NCBI GenBank assembly: GCA_032622095.1
Contig: CP136068.1
Span: 120,845,989 to 120,909,988, forward strand
Direction of reading: 5' to 3'
Source of the DNA: Siphonodentalium dalli
Taxonomy: Eukaryota > Mollusca > Scaphopoda > Gadilida > Siphonodentaliidae
Length of the DNA: 64,000 bases
The number at the start of each line of letters is the position of its first letter. Within the stretch, counting starts at the first letter, position 1. The notes under the pieces were generated by a model that worked only from the letters and a program-made list of their open reading frames with translations, was not told where the DNA came from and ran no database searches. The translations under genes were made by a program, and so were the position numbers. Of this stretch, positions 22,050-33,529 are shown piece by piece.

Positions 22050-22850
22050 TGATACCAAATACAAGACATAAATTTCGGTTGCATAGTGTGATGTATATCG
22101 GAACCAACGCGCATTAACACCTCATTGTCGCGCAAGTATATATGCTGAGCTCTGCGACTGTCCTCATTGTTACAGGTATGTTCCAGTTAACCCTTTACCT
22201 AACAGAAGGGCCCTGTGCCAATGCATTCTCTTATATATGCGAGTCGACCATAGGTCGCCTCGCATATATAAGAGAATGCATTGGCTTAACACATTAAAAA
22301 TTATAAAATAGTTAAAGAATGTAAGAAAAAATGGTAAAAAGTGTTAAAAAAAGTTTTTTTTTAGGCCAATGCATTCTCTTATATATGCGAGGCGACCTAT
22401 GGTCGACTCGCATATATAAGAGAATGCATTGGCACAGGGCATAACTGTAACCATCACAATGTGGTCAATGAGCCGGTTCCAATGATATCCATATTTGTAT
22501 GGTTTTATTGAGACAGACCCAAGATAATTTAGGCTGTTGCAGCTTTATTTGGCCGTTTTTGGCCGGTTTGTTGGGTAAAGGGTTAACAGTATTGATTATG
22601 AACATGTACCATGGGTTTCAACGAGCACAACACCACTCATCAACTGTGGTAATGTTACCAAGGTTGGGTAAACCAGCCTTGAAAACCCTCCCTTTGTTCC
22701 CTATCCCTGTGAACTTTCCGTGCGCCTAACCTGACGAAGAGCAACGCCTCGTCATAATCAATGGAATCTATATATAATCCTCACAGAAATCAAACAGTAT
22801 TCCCTGGAATATTGTTCAAACATTCCAAATGAATAAGCTTAGAGGCAAAT
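22050..22850 (+). repeat. Tandem duplication, copy 2 (carries E1)
   Basis: Matches 21,600-21,975 on both sides of the E1 at 22,191-22,582: CATTGTTACAGGTATGTTCC before it; ATTGATTATGAACATGTACC and CATCAACTGTGGTAATGTTA after it. A 76-codon frame at 22,499 spans the E1-host junction and is therefore an accident. Confidence 0.85.
22191..22582 (+). mobile_element. E1 element, copy 2
   Basis: 392 bp, flanked on both sides by TTAA (22,187-22,190 and 22,583-22,586). Palindromes at 22,218-22,284 (left version) and 22,366-22,432 (right version) are each 67 bp, with the same T/C arm mismatch as other copies. The right arm matches copy 1. Comparison with the unoccupied sister copy at about 21,721 supports insertion at a TTAA; the sister also lacks about six bases at that point. 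Confidence 0.92.
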
Positions 22851-23349
22851 AGAAGCGAATAAATATTGACGCATTTCTGACTTGTTTGAATCCGTGTGCT
22901 CGGGCATACAGATGAGCATCGTTTTCACGTCGGCTTGAGCAATTTTCTCACCGATTATCTATACCGCGGACTCGTCCCTGCATGGCTCACATGTGAAACA
23001 CTACGGCGCTATCGCTCTGTGACGTGCCCTCTCATAAGAACGACGTCCAAAGCAGAGCGATGGCAAGGTTTATAGTCCGGGGACCAGTCAAATCTATACC
23101 GCCGACCTATAATGACATTGGAATATGTTTCTTTCTTGTCCTTGGCAGAAAACAAATTATTCACGGGCGTCATGATCATTCGGTTCCCTATAAAATGTTT
23201 AATTCATTTGGCTAATTTAGCCTGGCTGATATATATACTTGTCTTGCATCACAAATTGTATCGACACATAAACCATGCACTTCACCTCCAGGTCTTAAGT
23301 GCTTCACGATGGATGTTCGCCATCATGCCCTGCATGACAACTATATGAT
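22851..23349. other. Unannotated stretch
   Basis: No recognised gene. Frames of 63 and 78 codons overlap at 23,024-23,348 without known motifs. Confidence 0.35.
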
Positions 23350-24330
23350 ACATCATGGCCATTTCGATAAGAAATGGGAAGAATTTGTTCACACTCACTG
23401 AAGCAAGCATATTTGAAGCAACGAACACTCATCTATACTGAGTCTGACATATACGCCAGTATACCAGTAATCGAATGGTCACATGTATAATTTCGGAGGA
23501 AGTGCTTGTGTTGTTCCAATATAATGGTAGCTCCGTTCTGTGTCATTATTGGAACCCATGCTCAGACTGATATATACGGTTCTTAACTCTCGATGAAAGG
23601 GCTTCCTGTTAATGATGTCCCCGCGTGGTTGGGTCGTGGATAAGATCATCACATTCTGGGCTAGACGAGGTTGGCGCGGATTCTAAACCCGACATGGATT
23701 CCATCTTGATCTGAGTTGAATGTCATCTCAATGTGCCATTCCGATCGATACATGGCCATTTCGATAAGACATGAGAATTTTTTCACGCTCACTGAAGCAA
23801 GCTCATATGAAGCAATAAACATTCATACCGTGTCCGTGTGTCCATAATGTGATATATATATATATATATATATATGTATTTAATTGAGACAAATCCATTG
23901 GATATTGGATTTCGTATTTCATATGCATATATATAGCATCAACAATCCGTGCCTACATAAATCTGATATACTGGTCACATATATAATTTCGGAGGAAATG
24001 CATGTGTTGTTCCAATATAATGGTAGATTCGTTCTGTGTCATTATTCGAACCCATGTCCAGACTGATACGCTCCCAAACTCTCGGTGAAAGGGCTTCATT
24101 TTAATGATGTCCCCGCGTGGTTGGATCGTGGATAAGATCATCAATTTATGGGCTAGACGAGGTTGGCGCGGATTCTAAACCCGACATGGATTCCAGCTTG
24201 ATCTGAGTTGAATGTCATCTGAATGTGCCATTCCGATCGATACATGGCCATTTCGATAAGAATGAAGCAAGCGCACGTGAAGGAATACACATTCATGCCG
24301 AGTCCGTGTGTTCATGAAGTGGATTTTGTA
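23350..24330 (+). repeat. Tandem array, ~0.4-0.5 kb period, about 2.3 units
   Basis: ACATGGCCATTTCGATAAGA recurs at about 23,356, 23,751 and 24,243. TATAATTTCGGAGGAAGTGC, then TGTTGTTCCAATATAATGGT, GTTCTGTGTCATTATT and ATGATGTCCCCGCGTGG recur near 23,487-23,627 and 23,982-24,118. The period differs because copy 2 contains an (AT)n run at 23,852-23,875 and extra sequence. Confidence 0.75.
23612..23690 (+). other. tRNA-like segment, possibly SINE-derived
   Basis: GTGGTTGGGTCGTGGATAAG resembles a tRNA D-arm/A-box region and GCGGATTCTAAACCCG resembles a degenerate B box/T-arm. ATGTC before and GACAT after could pair as a short acceptor stem. A near-identical copy lies at 24,105-24,190 because the surrounding unit is duplicated. 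The T-stem is poor, so it is not called a functional tRNA. Confidence 0.25.
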
Positions 24331-24984
24331 TTTCATATACATCAAAATTCAAACATTACGATTTCCCAGTAGCGGGTCGAACTGGAATATACAATGTCAT
24401 TGAGTTGATATTACTTAGTCCATCAAGTCGTGCCAACTCAAACAGCCAAATGTGAGTCCAAGGTTTCAACTGTGCGGTTCTGTAAGCCATTTTACTACGT
24501 AATCTGGTAAACGGTTCACTCCGAACATACTCGATTTGCAATTTATATGTTCGCACTCGAGCTGCCTTGTATTATTGGTTTGTCTGAAGAACTGTGTTGA
24601 GTCTATATTGTATAATTATCCCATGTAAAACTGTGTATGTTTCAATCATGTCAGCCTTCAGCAATATGTATTACTGGATGTTATGTTTACCATTGAGAGT
24701 ATCTGGAAGTAACTTTCTCAGACTTGTGACTATTTTTGTAGCTCTCCTTCTCGAGGTTGTAACCAAGTCCACCAAGATAATTATGGTTTCCACACAACAC
24801 CAGGGTACTCCATATATAGTATGTCGAACCATCGTAATATAGTATACAGTTTCTTGAACACAGTTTAGTCGATATCGAGCCTAAAACCATTCAACTGATC
24901 AACCAAGCTCAACAATTATGCATTGTGTCTAATGTGTTCTCTGAGTCCACCTCTGCAACATTCAAATTCTACAAGTTTATACGA
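24331..24984. other. Unannotated stretch
   Basis: No gene or repeat recognised. Frames of 66-82 codons overlap on both strands without recognisable motifs. Confidence 0.35.
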
Positions 24985-25250
24985 TTGATGTGTGGTCGTA
25001 TACGATGTGGGTTCAAATCCACATGTTTCCATCGTGGACTTTGTAACTCGAAATCGTTATCTGGTGGAGTTGCCAGTTACTAGCCGATGGCCGGTGGTTT
25101 GCCGCACATGGTTGACGAGTTTATCAGCCATTGAAATCACTGTTAGATTGGTCGCAAGTGTGTGGATTTCCTCCACCACTAAAACTGGCAATGTCGTGAT
25201 ATGGCCTTATTAGCTAAAGCGACAATAAACCCCAATCAATCAATCAGTCA
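24985..25250 (+). mobile_element. tRNA-derived SINE, 5'-incomplete
   Basis: TGTGGGTTCAAATCCACATG at about 25,006 is a T-arm with the Pol III B-box form GGTTCAAATCC. Downstream, GATGGCCGGTGGTTTGCCG and GATTTCCTCCACCACTAAAA, then CTGGCA, resemble the conserved central domain of several mollusc SINEs (from memory). The 3' end AATAAACCCCAATCAATCAA is a typical tail. No good A box is visible upstream, so the head is degraded or truncated. Confidence 0.6.
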
Positions 25251-25526
25251 ATCGTATACGATGTGTGGTCGTATATATGTAACGACCAATAATGGTTACT
25301 GTTATCAGGGATCATAATTTTCATTGTGTTTTTCATTTTGTTCATTGTGTAATAACAAAACAACCATTCTATTTTTTCTATATACCAGATGTGCAGACAT
25401 CCATGTTGCAAAATTTCGAAGTGGATCACGTGATCAAAGTTTCACATAGATACCATGCATGTCCTCCAATATTGGCATATGTTTACTCGGATAAGCATTC
25501 GCATACTGGAAGCCATTTGTGACCAC

Positions 25527-25984
25527 TGACCCGCCATATCAAATCCAGTCGTAAGTCGGGATTTGTTTTACCCTGTGCCAATGCATTCTCTTATATATGC
25601 GAGTCGACCATAGGTCGCCTCGCATATATAAGAGAATGCATTGGCCTAACAATTTTTTATCATTTTTTTTTAAATATATGTTTGTTACAATTTTTAGGAC
25701 ATAAAATAAAAAAAAACATCCATTACCCTGCAGGGAGCCCCACACATATATAGAAGCATATAGAAGAGTGTCGTCTGCTCATGTTTGTCTGGGGCTCTGT
25801 ATGGGTGAAATTACAACATTGTTAAAGAATACAAGAACAAATTATTAAAATTGTAAAAAATTGTTAGGCCAATGCATTCTCTTATATATGCGAGGCGACC
25901 TACGGTCGACTCGCATATATAAGAGAATGCATTGGCACAGGGTAAAAAATCCCGACTTACGACTGTATTTGATATGGCGGGTCA
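25527..25984 (+). mobile_element. E2 element, copy 1
   Basis: Ends TGACCCGCCATATCAAATCC, then AGTCGTAAGTCGGGATT, and the inverse AATCCCGACTTACGACTGTA, TTTGATATGGCGGGTCA. Cassette palindromes lie at 25,578-25,644 (left version) and 25,869-25,935 (right version, loop CCTACGG). The interior includes CATACAG-free but otherwise copy-2-like text (GAGCCCCACACATATATAGA, GTCGTCTGCTCATGTTTGTC) in inverse orientation to 59,793-60,253. Flanking target duplication is unclear here. Confidence 0.85.
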
Positions 25985-26406
25985 CATTTATTAAATACCC
26001 AGCATACCGCGTCTGGGAACTCATGTACTAGAGAATAGTTGTGTAGCTGAACATACTAAATAAAGCTTTGTCTTACCACATCTTGCCCTTGGGTGTTTCG
26101 TCTTGTCATACGTCGATTATATATACTTCACGGTAGTGGAATATTTCAGGTGAAAATTTGCCTAGCCCAGCCCATTGTGTGCTATGTGGACAACTTCCTT
26201 AATTATCATTATGGTGCGTGATGTTCTTTCGCAGAACTTGATTATCACCTGGTGCATTGTTATCTCCCATAAGGAGTTCGTATGGTCCAGTGTATGGATT
26301 TCTTCCATAGCTTGGTATGTGGCTTCACGCAGCCTGGTCTCGATGTCCTACAGGAATACAGACGTTTGAATAGTCTGGGTTGTCCATTAAACCATTGTTC
26401 TGTTGA
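25985..26406. other. Unannotated stretch
   Basis: No gene recognised. AATAAAGCTTTGTC near 26,058 could be an old retroelement 3' end but nothing upstream supports it. Confidence 0.3.
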
Positions 26407-26410
26407 TTAA

Positions 26411-26661
26411 CCCCTTAATGACCGGAGCTGCGCTGGTGCAGCATTAAAAACCCTGTGTCAGTGCATTCTCTTATATATGCGAGTCGTCCATAGGGAGCCT
26501 CGCATATTAGATAATGCACTGGCTTATAGAAGGTCAAGGTAAATATTGTTAGGCCAATGCATTCTCTTATATATGCGAGGATCCCTATGGGCGACTCCCA
26601 TAAATAAAATAATGCATTGGCACAGGGTTTTCGATAAATTTCAGGAAGCTCCAGTCATGGG
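26411..26661 (+). mobile_element. E4 element, short complete copy
   Basis: TTAA flanks at 26,407-26,410 and 26,662-26,665 enclose CCCCTTAATGACCGGAGCTG and the inverse AGGAAGCTCCAGTCATGGG. Two cassette variants are inside, at about 26,458-26,522 (loop stem GTCC-ATA-GGGA) and 26,554-26,620 (ATCCC-TAT-GGGCG). Both loops differ from the common CGACC-ATA-GGTCG but stay largely self-complementary. Confidence 0.85.
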
Positions 26662-26665
26662 TTAA

Positions 26666-28284
26666 GCGGGAAAATTGAGCAGTTATATTTGTTTAATTCG
26701 GTCTTTTAATTAGTCTCCTCGCAATCTTAAGGAATCCATTTGGTCGTAGTTATAGCAACGCCCTTTAAGTTCTCTGAGATACAGATATAATCGCCGGTAC
26801 GGTTGTCTTTGTTGCTTCTACATTATAGGAGAGACTAATTCTGATAATTATCATAATGTTTTGCATGTAAGTTCGTGACTTCCACACCATTCTCTTCTGC
26901 CAACTTTTGATAAGTTATAATGAGTCCTCAAATATTCCGTAGTTCTGTTTTCCTCACAGGGAGAGCTTCAACAAAGGCATGTAATAGTTTTTTGGCTTCT
27001 CACCTCATAATTATATATCTAAATGATGGTGGTGTTTAGCATGTCTGTACCTCTTGGTGTTGCAAAAGCTTGCTAAAATATGTTGGAACTTTCCTGCAGA
27101 TCCAGACAAGCAGGGCAGTATTTCTGGCACTTAATGCAATGCACTGGATCATTCGTTGACGTTAATGGCCGAAATGGTGTTCTAAACAGAACATGTATTT
27201 TGATATATTGCAGAATGTAGATACTTTGCATGGCCAATTCTACGCAATGTTAATGGCACTATCATCGTTCATCGTTATTCCACCGATTTCTTTACACAAA
27301 CACTGATTATGACTTGGCAGCAGTTCCAACGCAATGTTACTCCATAACAACTGCATTTTGGTATGGGTTTGGTTTATTTGTGTTTTTAGTTATTATCGTC
27401 GTGTCAATCACAAGGCCATATCGCGACGATACCACCAGTTTAACAGATCGAAGAAAGACCGCACAAGAGAGAGGGTCAACTTCACTCCACTGCACGTAGA
27501 AACTGCCGTCCCCGAAACTTAACTGACGAACGTACCCACATACAGGTTAGGCCTTAACAAAAAAAACTCTTGTTTCCGATACCCTGTCTGGCTGAGATTT
27601 TCTTGCCTGCCTCAAATTTGTTTTTCAATTTTGGTTATTAAGCTCAACATTGGTAGAGATCTTACTGCAGAGTGAATGAATTCAAGGAACAGCATATTTT
27701 GTCCAATGCTTGGCTCATTTTCAATACACACTGATCTACCATATTCCATGGGACCGTGACTACACTATTTATATCACATACGGCTGAAAGTTTTTTTTTA
27801 AATGTAAAAAAAAAAATCTCTGCCTGCCTGTCTGGAAAATTATCCCAATGTTATCGGAAACAGAAGTTTTTTGTTTGGCCTTATGCATATGATTTATATT
27901 CATACATCTTAAAGTATTCATATAATATTGTGAAATGAATCACATCAATATCGTGGCAGGTAATTTAATTATATGTCATCAATTGTGAGCGAGCAGTTAT
28001 TTTTTGTATCTTCGAAATTCCCTTCTTGTTTCTAAGTATAAACAATTTGAATATTCAACTGCCAATTTGTAATCCCAAGCCGTGATGAAAAGCCATAATG
28101 ATAATCCCAATTTTCCATAAAAATAATATTCCAGCATGAAACACGCGCATCCAAAGTGAATGGAATTAAAATTAGAGAGTACCGCCCATTATAAATATGG
28201 GCAGAAAGTGATAACAATAATTGCAGTCATATCTTCTCAATATCTCTGTGACCCAGTTCAACAAACTGGTAACAAATAACATAT
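26666..28284. other. Unannotated 1.6 kb
   Basis: The longest stretch in this half with no recognised repeat. A 61-codon frame at 27,314-27,499 encodes a hydrophobic run (FWYGFGLFVFLVIIVVSI) that would be a membrane segment, followed by a basic tail, but I recognise no family and there is no supporting context. I do not call it a gene. Confidence 0.3.
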
Positions 28285-28500
28285 TAACCCGTTGTTACTG
28301 AATTGACTATCCCAACGAGATACAAAAGTATACATTGGAATTGTCTATTGATCATCTGTACTTATTATCAGTAAATAAACGCATACGACAGACATACGAG
28401 CAGATAATATAATAATGGGCATTTGTTGAACTTAATATCTAAACATTGCCTAAGGAAACTACTCATCACTACTGGTCAATGAGTATTTATTAAAATAGTT
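28285..28500. mobile_element. E8-related palindromic element, copy 3
   Basis: Starts TTAACCCGTTGTTACTGAAT. Its right part (GCATTTGTTGAACTTAATAT, CTAAACATTGCC, GGAAACTACTCATCAC, CAATGAGTATTTATTAA) is the reverse complement of the left part of copy 2 at 17,918-17,990. Boundaries are uncertain. Confidence 0.5.
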
Positions 28501-28544
28501 TAGTGTTAATGTGGGGTAGAGTATCAAAATCAATATCAATATAT

Positions 28545-28946
28545 GCTTTATACTCTAATCCATAAACATGGATGGATAGTGAGAAGAGATATTATATACA
28601 AAAGATGGTAGGAGAAGGAACATATATGTACATAATATATAACGATCTCCCGATCAATATGACGTATGGTCCGTCATCATCATAATCATCATAACCGTTA
28701 TCAACATCAGCGTCATCATCGTCGTCACGTCATCATCATCATCGTCGTCATCATCATCATCATCATTATCATCACCATCATCATCATCATCACCGTAATC
28801 AAAATCAGCGTCATCATCATCATCATCATCGTCGTCGTCGTCATCGTCATCATCATCATCGTCATCATCATCATCGTCACCGTAATCAAAATCAGCGTCA
28901 TTATCATCATCATCATCATCATCATCGTCGTCGTCGTCGTCGTCAG
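28545..28946 (-). repeat. ATC/CGT microsatellite with linked flank, locus 4
   Basis: The flank TACTCTAATCCATAAACATG, AGTGAGAAGAGATATTATAT, GGTAGGAGAAGGAACATATA leads into imperfect (ATC)n/(GTC)n at 28,668-28,946. A ~25-bp phrase CACCGTAATCAAAATCAGCG occurs inside it twice, so part of the array was itself duplicated. Poly-aspartate and poly-isoleucine frames are microsatellite translations. Confidence 0.8.
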
Positions 28947-29859
28947 CTTTACTATGGAACAATATCATATTTCAGTTTTGGTATCTGCTTAAAGATTCAA
29001 CTTCAGCTTAATATAATGTTTTTTGAATATATTTTTCTTAGGAAAACATGCCACCTATAAGGTTGGCTCGTTAGTTACATCCCGTTGAAATTCAACACAA
29101 AACCTATAGTTCAAATATGATATCTAGTTTACTATGAATACGTATCAGAGGCTTTGTAATTATGTCACAGCAGTTACAGTTACAGTTAATTAATTACAGT
29201 TACAGTTAATTAATTACAGTTACAGTTAATTATGTCTTTGTAATTATGTCACAGCAGCGCCCGCTGACACTATTTCAGAGTGAACACCAGCTATAGACTT
29301 TCTCCCGTCGCCCAGTACTTCACTGCTATATGTCAACATACCAGTGCTTACGATCACACAAATAAGCTAAATTTGCCGGTTTCAGCTATGGTGACTCCAG
29401 GCTCCGTTATACCCGTAAGTAAATGGTCAGTTATGTGTTCTATAGGTGTCAGCATAATTCGAAATTGCAATATGTTGTAAAACTACCCGACGTAAAGATT
29501 ATTTGCTATAGAATGGGTACATGTGCCCGAAAACGTTCACCTTGAAACAGTCACCCCAACCAGCGCCTGTGACGAGGCGGTGCAGGTAATCAGTATAACC
29601 TATTAACCGTGAAAGTGATATTTGTCGAAATGATACGAATATGAACATTTCAATCGATTGTGGCCTGAGTGCAATCGGGTCCGTTGATAGATACCACCGA
29701 CTTGGAGGTCAACGGATCCTAATTATGGCATTCGTCCTCGACCACAGTAATTGAACAGCGTATGGTTTGATTAGATGGCTAGAAAGAACCATGTGTTCCG
29801 GTACCGACTGTGCTTGATCCATCGATTCCATTAGACATCAGGTACATTGCTGCCGCTAG
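28947..29859. other. Non-coding stretch with a short tandem repeat
   Basis: At 29,157-29,262, AATTACAGTTACAGTTAATT units (about 21 bp, three copies) lie between two copies of TTTGTAATTATGTCACAGCA. The remainder has no recognised feature. Confidence 0.5.
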
Positions 29860-30040
29860 CGAGGGATGTCTGTATCGCAATCGGATTACTCACATCACTC
29901 GCTTTGTATGTTTTGATTTCAGGGTTGTGGGTACATGTGTATAGCATACGTGTTCAAGTCGATCAGATATCTGGGAAATCTGTCGCTCACGCCTCGTTGG
30001 AAAGTCGATTAGAATATTATACCGTTGATATATCGCCGAT
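29860..30040 (+). repeat. Left direct repeat bordering the 129-bp satellite
   Basis: GAGGGATGTCTGTATCGCAA, GGATTACTCACATCACTCGC, GGGTACATGTGTATAGCATA and ATCTGGGAAATCTGTCGCTC, then CCTCGTTGGAAAGTCGATTA recur in order at 31,106-31,290. Confidence 0.8.
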
Positions 30041-30965
30041 ACGGATCACGTCACATGAGATGATATCACCGACACGGTCCACATCATGCACAACACCAGC
30101 ATGAACAACGTTACATCATGATATCACCGGTACGGCCCACACCGCATACCCGCATGGCATTATAGCACCGTCACGGGTCACGTCACACGACATGATGTCA
30201 TCGACACGGTCCAAATCACAACACCGACACGTGTCACGTGACAACCATGATATCACCGGTACGGCCCACACCGCATACCCGCACGGCATTATAGCACCGA
30301 CACGGGTCACGTCACACGACATGATGTCATCGACACGGTCCAAATCACAACACCGACACGTATCACGTGACAACCATGATATCACCGGTACGGCCCACAC
30401 CACATACCCACACAACATTATAGCACCGCCACGGGTCACGTCACACGACAAGATGTCATCGACACGGTCCAAATCACAACACCGGCACATGTCACGTGAC
30501 AATCATGATATCACCGGTACGGCCCACACCACATACCCACACAACATTTTAGCACAGACACGGATCACGTCACACGACATGATGTCATCGACACGGTCCA
30601 AATCACAACACCGACACGTGTCACGTGACAACCATGATATCACCGGTACGGCCCACACCACATACCCACACAACATTATAGCACAGACACGGGTCACGTC
30701 ACACGACAAGATGTCATCGACACGGTCTAAATCACAACACCGACACGTGTCACGTGACAACATGATATCACGGACACAGCCCACACCACATACCCACACA
30801 ACATTATAGCACCGGCACGGGTCACGTCACACGACATGATGTCATCGACACGGTCCAAATCACAACACCGACACGTGTCACGTCACACTACATGATGTCA
30901 TCGATTCGGACGGTCTAAATCACAACGCCGGCACGTGTCATGTGACAACCATGATATCACGGACA
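30041..30965 (+). repeat. 129-bp satellite with a CACGTG site per unit
   Basis: CATGATATCACCGGTACGGC starts at 30,117, 30,246, 30,375, 30,504, 30,633 and 30,761 (last unit 128 bp; the run is degenerate at both edges). Because 129 is divisible by three, long frames stay open on both strands (205 codons on +, 128 on -); these are repeat artefacts. Most units contain GTGTCACGTGACAAC, a symmetric E-box, plus GGGTCACGTCACACGACATG and ATGATGTCATCGACACGG. Units are about 93-97% alike by eye, indicating recent homogenisation. Confidence 0.93.
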
Positions 30966-31105
30966 CGGCCCATATCCGATACCCCCCTGCGTGGCAATTC
31001 AGTATTAGCACTGGCACGTCCAATGCCATCACTGAATAGCCTATAATACGTCACGTTGATACGACCCACGTGGCATTATAGACAGCAGGTTCAGATAACT
31101 GCCGA

Positions 31106-31290
31106 TATATAGAGAGGGATGTCTGTACCGCAAGGATTACTCATACCACTCGCTTACAAGTATGTTTATATTTCGGGTTATGAGTACATGTGTAGAATAC
31201 GTGTCCAAGTCGATTAGCTATCTGGGAAATCTGTTGCTCACACCTCGTTGGAATGTCGATTATGTGTACCGTAATATGTCACCGACACGG
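31106..31290 (+). repeat. Right direct repeat bordering the satellite
   Basis: Second copy of 29,860-30,040 (GAGGGATGTCTGTACCGCAA, GGATTACTCATACCACTCGC, TTAGCTATCTGGGAAATCTG, CCTCGTTGGAATGTCGATTA). It continues into CACCGACACGGGTCATGCAC, a degraded satellite unit, as copy 1 continues into the array. Confidence 0.8.
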
Positions 31291-32462
31291 GTCATGCACG
31301 TCGCATGACATGATATAACCAACACGGTCTATAAAACGCGTCACTTCAAATGCATGCTATGATACATGTATAATCGGCATTGACCCATTAACGTACATGT
31401 GTACATGTAACGTGGTAACACCGGCAAGGCCCATATCACATATAACATCGTCTCATGCACCATTCGGTGACAACAAACGCGCCCTATTCGGCATTCATTT
31501 TAAAATCTTGCATTTCTACAACTACCCCATTTACTTCACAAAAATTAGCAGCATAAATATACCCAGACCCCTTCCATAACTTTGGGAACCCACGAGATAT
31601 ATATCGGAAGAGCAAATCAGAATACTCTGTTGATAAGCTGACTAATACTGACAGGTTCTAACATATTGAACATTTTTGCACGAGTAAAGAAGTTTCGAGT
31701 ACGTGCATGCATGGGTTTGTTTATAAAATTAACTGGGGAACCGATCAACAGTGTGCGAAATATTGCTCGGATACTATCTGCGTTCTTCGAACTAAAGCTT
31801 TAATTGAAATGATACATAATTTATATGATATTTTGTGGGCTGACTATACGGGCAATCTGAAGCGCTGTTGGTTCGGTTTATTTATACGATATATCGCTGC
31901 AGGAAGTCCACAAAATGTGGGTAAAATGTCGCCGGTGGCTGTGGTCTTATGGAGGCATTAAGGGGAGGTAAGCCCTGCATGGGGTTTGGCTGCACTCGTG
32001 ACAAGACCACGTGGCATGATAGTATATATTCCAACATGGATCACGTCGCATCATTATCACCGACACGTCCAACACCAACACTGAATATGTCACTATACGA
32101 CTCACGTGGTCTACCAAATCACGCTTAAAAAATCACCGAAACGACCAACGTCACATCGTATACCATTGGCATTGAATACGTCACACTGGCATGGCCACGT
32201 GACTTATTACCGACACCACTCACGTTGCATCACATCCTCGGCGCGGTTCACGACACTAATTGAACTGATAATAACGCAGCGTGTGACAACCAATATTTAT
32301 CATCTCATTTTCTGCGTCTTGAACAAATAATGCATGAACTTTTTCCGGTCACGAAGCAATCCAAATATAGACTAATCTAACATGGATTCGGATTCCTTGG
32401 GGTTTTATTGTGTGTATTAGATGTGAACACATGACATGCGCAGGAGTTCGGACCATTCCGTA
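31291..32462. other. Stretch with scattered satellite-like phrases
   Basis: No gene recognised. Phrases such as CACCGACACGTCCAACACC (about 32,060) and ACGTCACACTGGCATGGCCA (about 32,168) look like very diverged relatives of the 129-bp satellite. An 84-codon frame at 31,707-31,961 has no recognisable motif. Confidence 0.4.
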
Positions 32463-32650
32463 CAAGCCTGCATATATATGTGTCTGACATTTGCAGAATG
32501 AGGCCCCCAGCTAGCCCTTTACCCAACAGAAGGGCCCTGTGCCAATGCATTCTCTTATATATGCGAGTCGACCATGGGTCGCCTCGCATATATAAGAGAA
32601 TGCATTGGCTTAACACATTAAAAATCATAAAATTGTTAAAGAATGTAAGA

Positions 32651-32950
32651 AACAAGACAGTCAATGACTGTGGGGTCGCCCACCAGACTGCAAAGACTGA
32701 TAAGACTGGGACTCTGGAGACCACAATAGTTGGAACTTTTCATAATCACTTTAAAAGAAGAAGATCTAAACAGGATATGTGGCCAAATCACCAACTGTAC
32801 ACTACTGACCACCCCCCCCCCCCCACCCCAACAAGTCCCCTCCCGACTAGGCTCAAGACTCCCAAGTCTTAGGTTGGAATTACACAATTGACATCTCAAA
32901 CTTTCCCAATTGTTGGAAATTTCCAATCTCACAAGCGCCTTTTTATAAAA
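32651..32950 (+). repeat. Dispersed repeat F, copy 2
   Basis: ACAAGACAGTCAATGACTGT through GCAAAGACTGATAAGACTGG and AAACAGGATATGTGGCC to CACAAGCGCCTTTTTATAAA, closely matching 1,184-1,520. The junction with E1 falls at GAATGTAAGAA|ACAAGAC. The 130-codon frame covering it starts inside E1 and is chimeric. Confidence 0.8.
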
Positions 32951-33500
32951 AAAATAGACCTGATGGTCCTTGTGAAGTAAGCATATTAAGAAGGAAACTA
33001 TCCTTCGCTTGGCCCCTATTTGTCCAGGTTACCCCATTACAAATATCTGTATTGCAGTCAAACAAGAACATTCCATGCTAAATAAGCCAACTAGTTCTTG
33101 GCTCTTCCATACATATTTTAAGAATTAATATGTTGTGAAATAGTTATGTCTCTGGCAATGCCCTTATTCGACTTTGTAATACCATTTTCACAAATCTGTC
33201 ACCCAAGGTAATAGATTGATGTTGTAATTGGGAATTAATTACCTCTAGCAGATCTCCACGAAATGTTTATAAAATGTCAGACTTCACTTGCAATGTTTAA
33301 TATTTTTTGGAGTTATGTCCCTGCCCACATTTGACCCAGTGACCTCATTTGAACAAATCTGAATGTGAGTCACCAAGGCAATATCCACACCAAATATGAA
33401 CCCATACGGTCTTATGGTTCCAGAGGAGAAGTTTAAAGAATTGTTGACGGACGGACGAGGAGTGATGACTATAGCTCCACTGGTGACTTCGTCTCAGGTG
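32951..33500 (+). repeat. Core-repeat family i, second locus
   Basis: Shortened version of 1,900-3,055: GACCTGATGGTCCTTGTGAA, CATTCCATGCTAAATAAGCC, GTTATGTCCCTGCCCACATT, CCAGTGACCTCATTTGAACA, then GACGGACGGACGAGGAG and an imperfect terminal hairpin (CTCCACTGGTGAC / GTCTCAGGTGAG). Large blocks are deleted relative to the first locus. Confidence 0.8.
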
Positions 33501-33529
33501 AGCCAAAAACTACTGAAATTATAGAATGA

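Noticed and set aside
23612-23690. Functional tRNA gene
   Set aside because: The T-stem pairs poorly, the B box is off consensus and the copy at 24.1 kb arises from the surrounding tandem duplication; kept only as tRNA-like.
27314-27499. Small membrane-protein gene
   Set aside because: One hydrophobic run in a 61-codon frame, with no start context, splice or conservation evidence.
30192-30809. 205-codon frame, the longest in the window, with a 128-codon frame opposite
   Set aside because: It is kept open only because the satellite period of 129 bp is a multiple of three; both strands are open and the product is an internal repeat with no domain.
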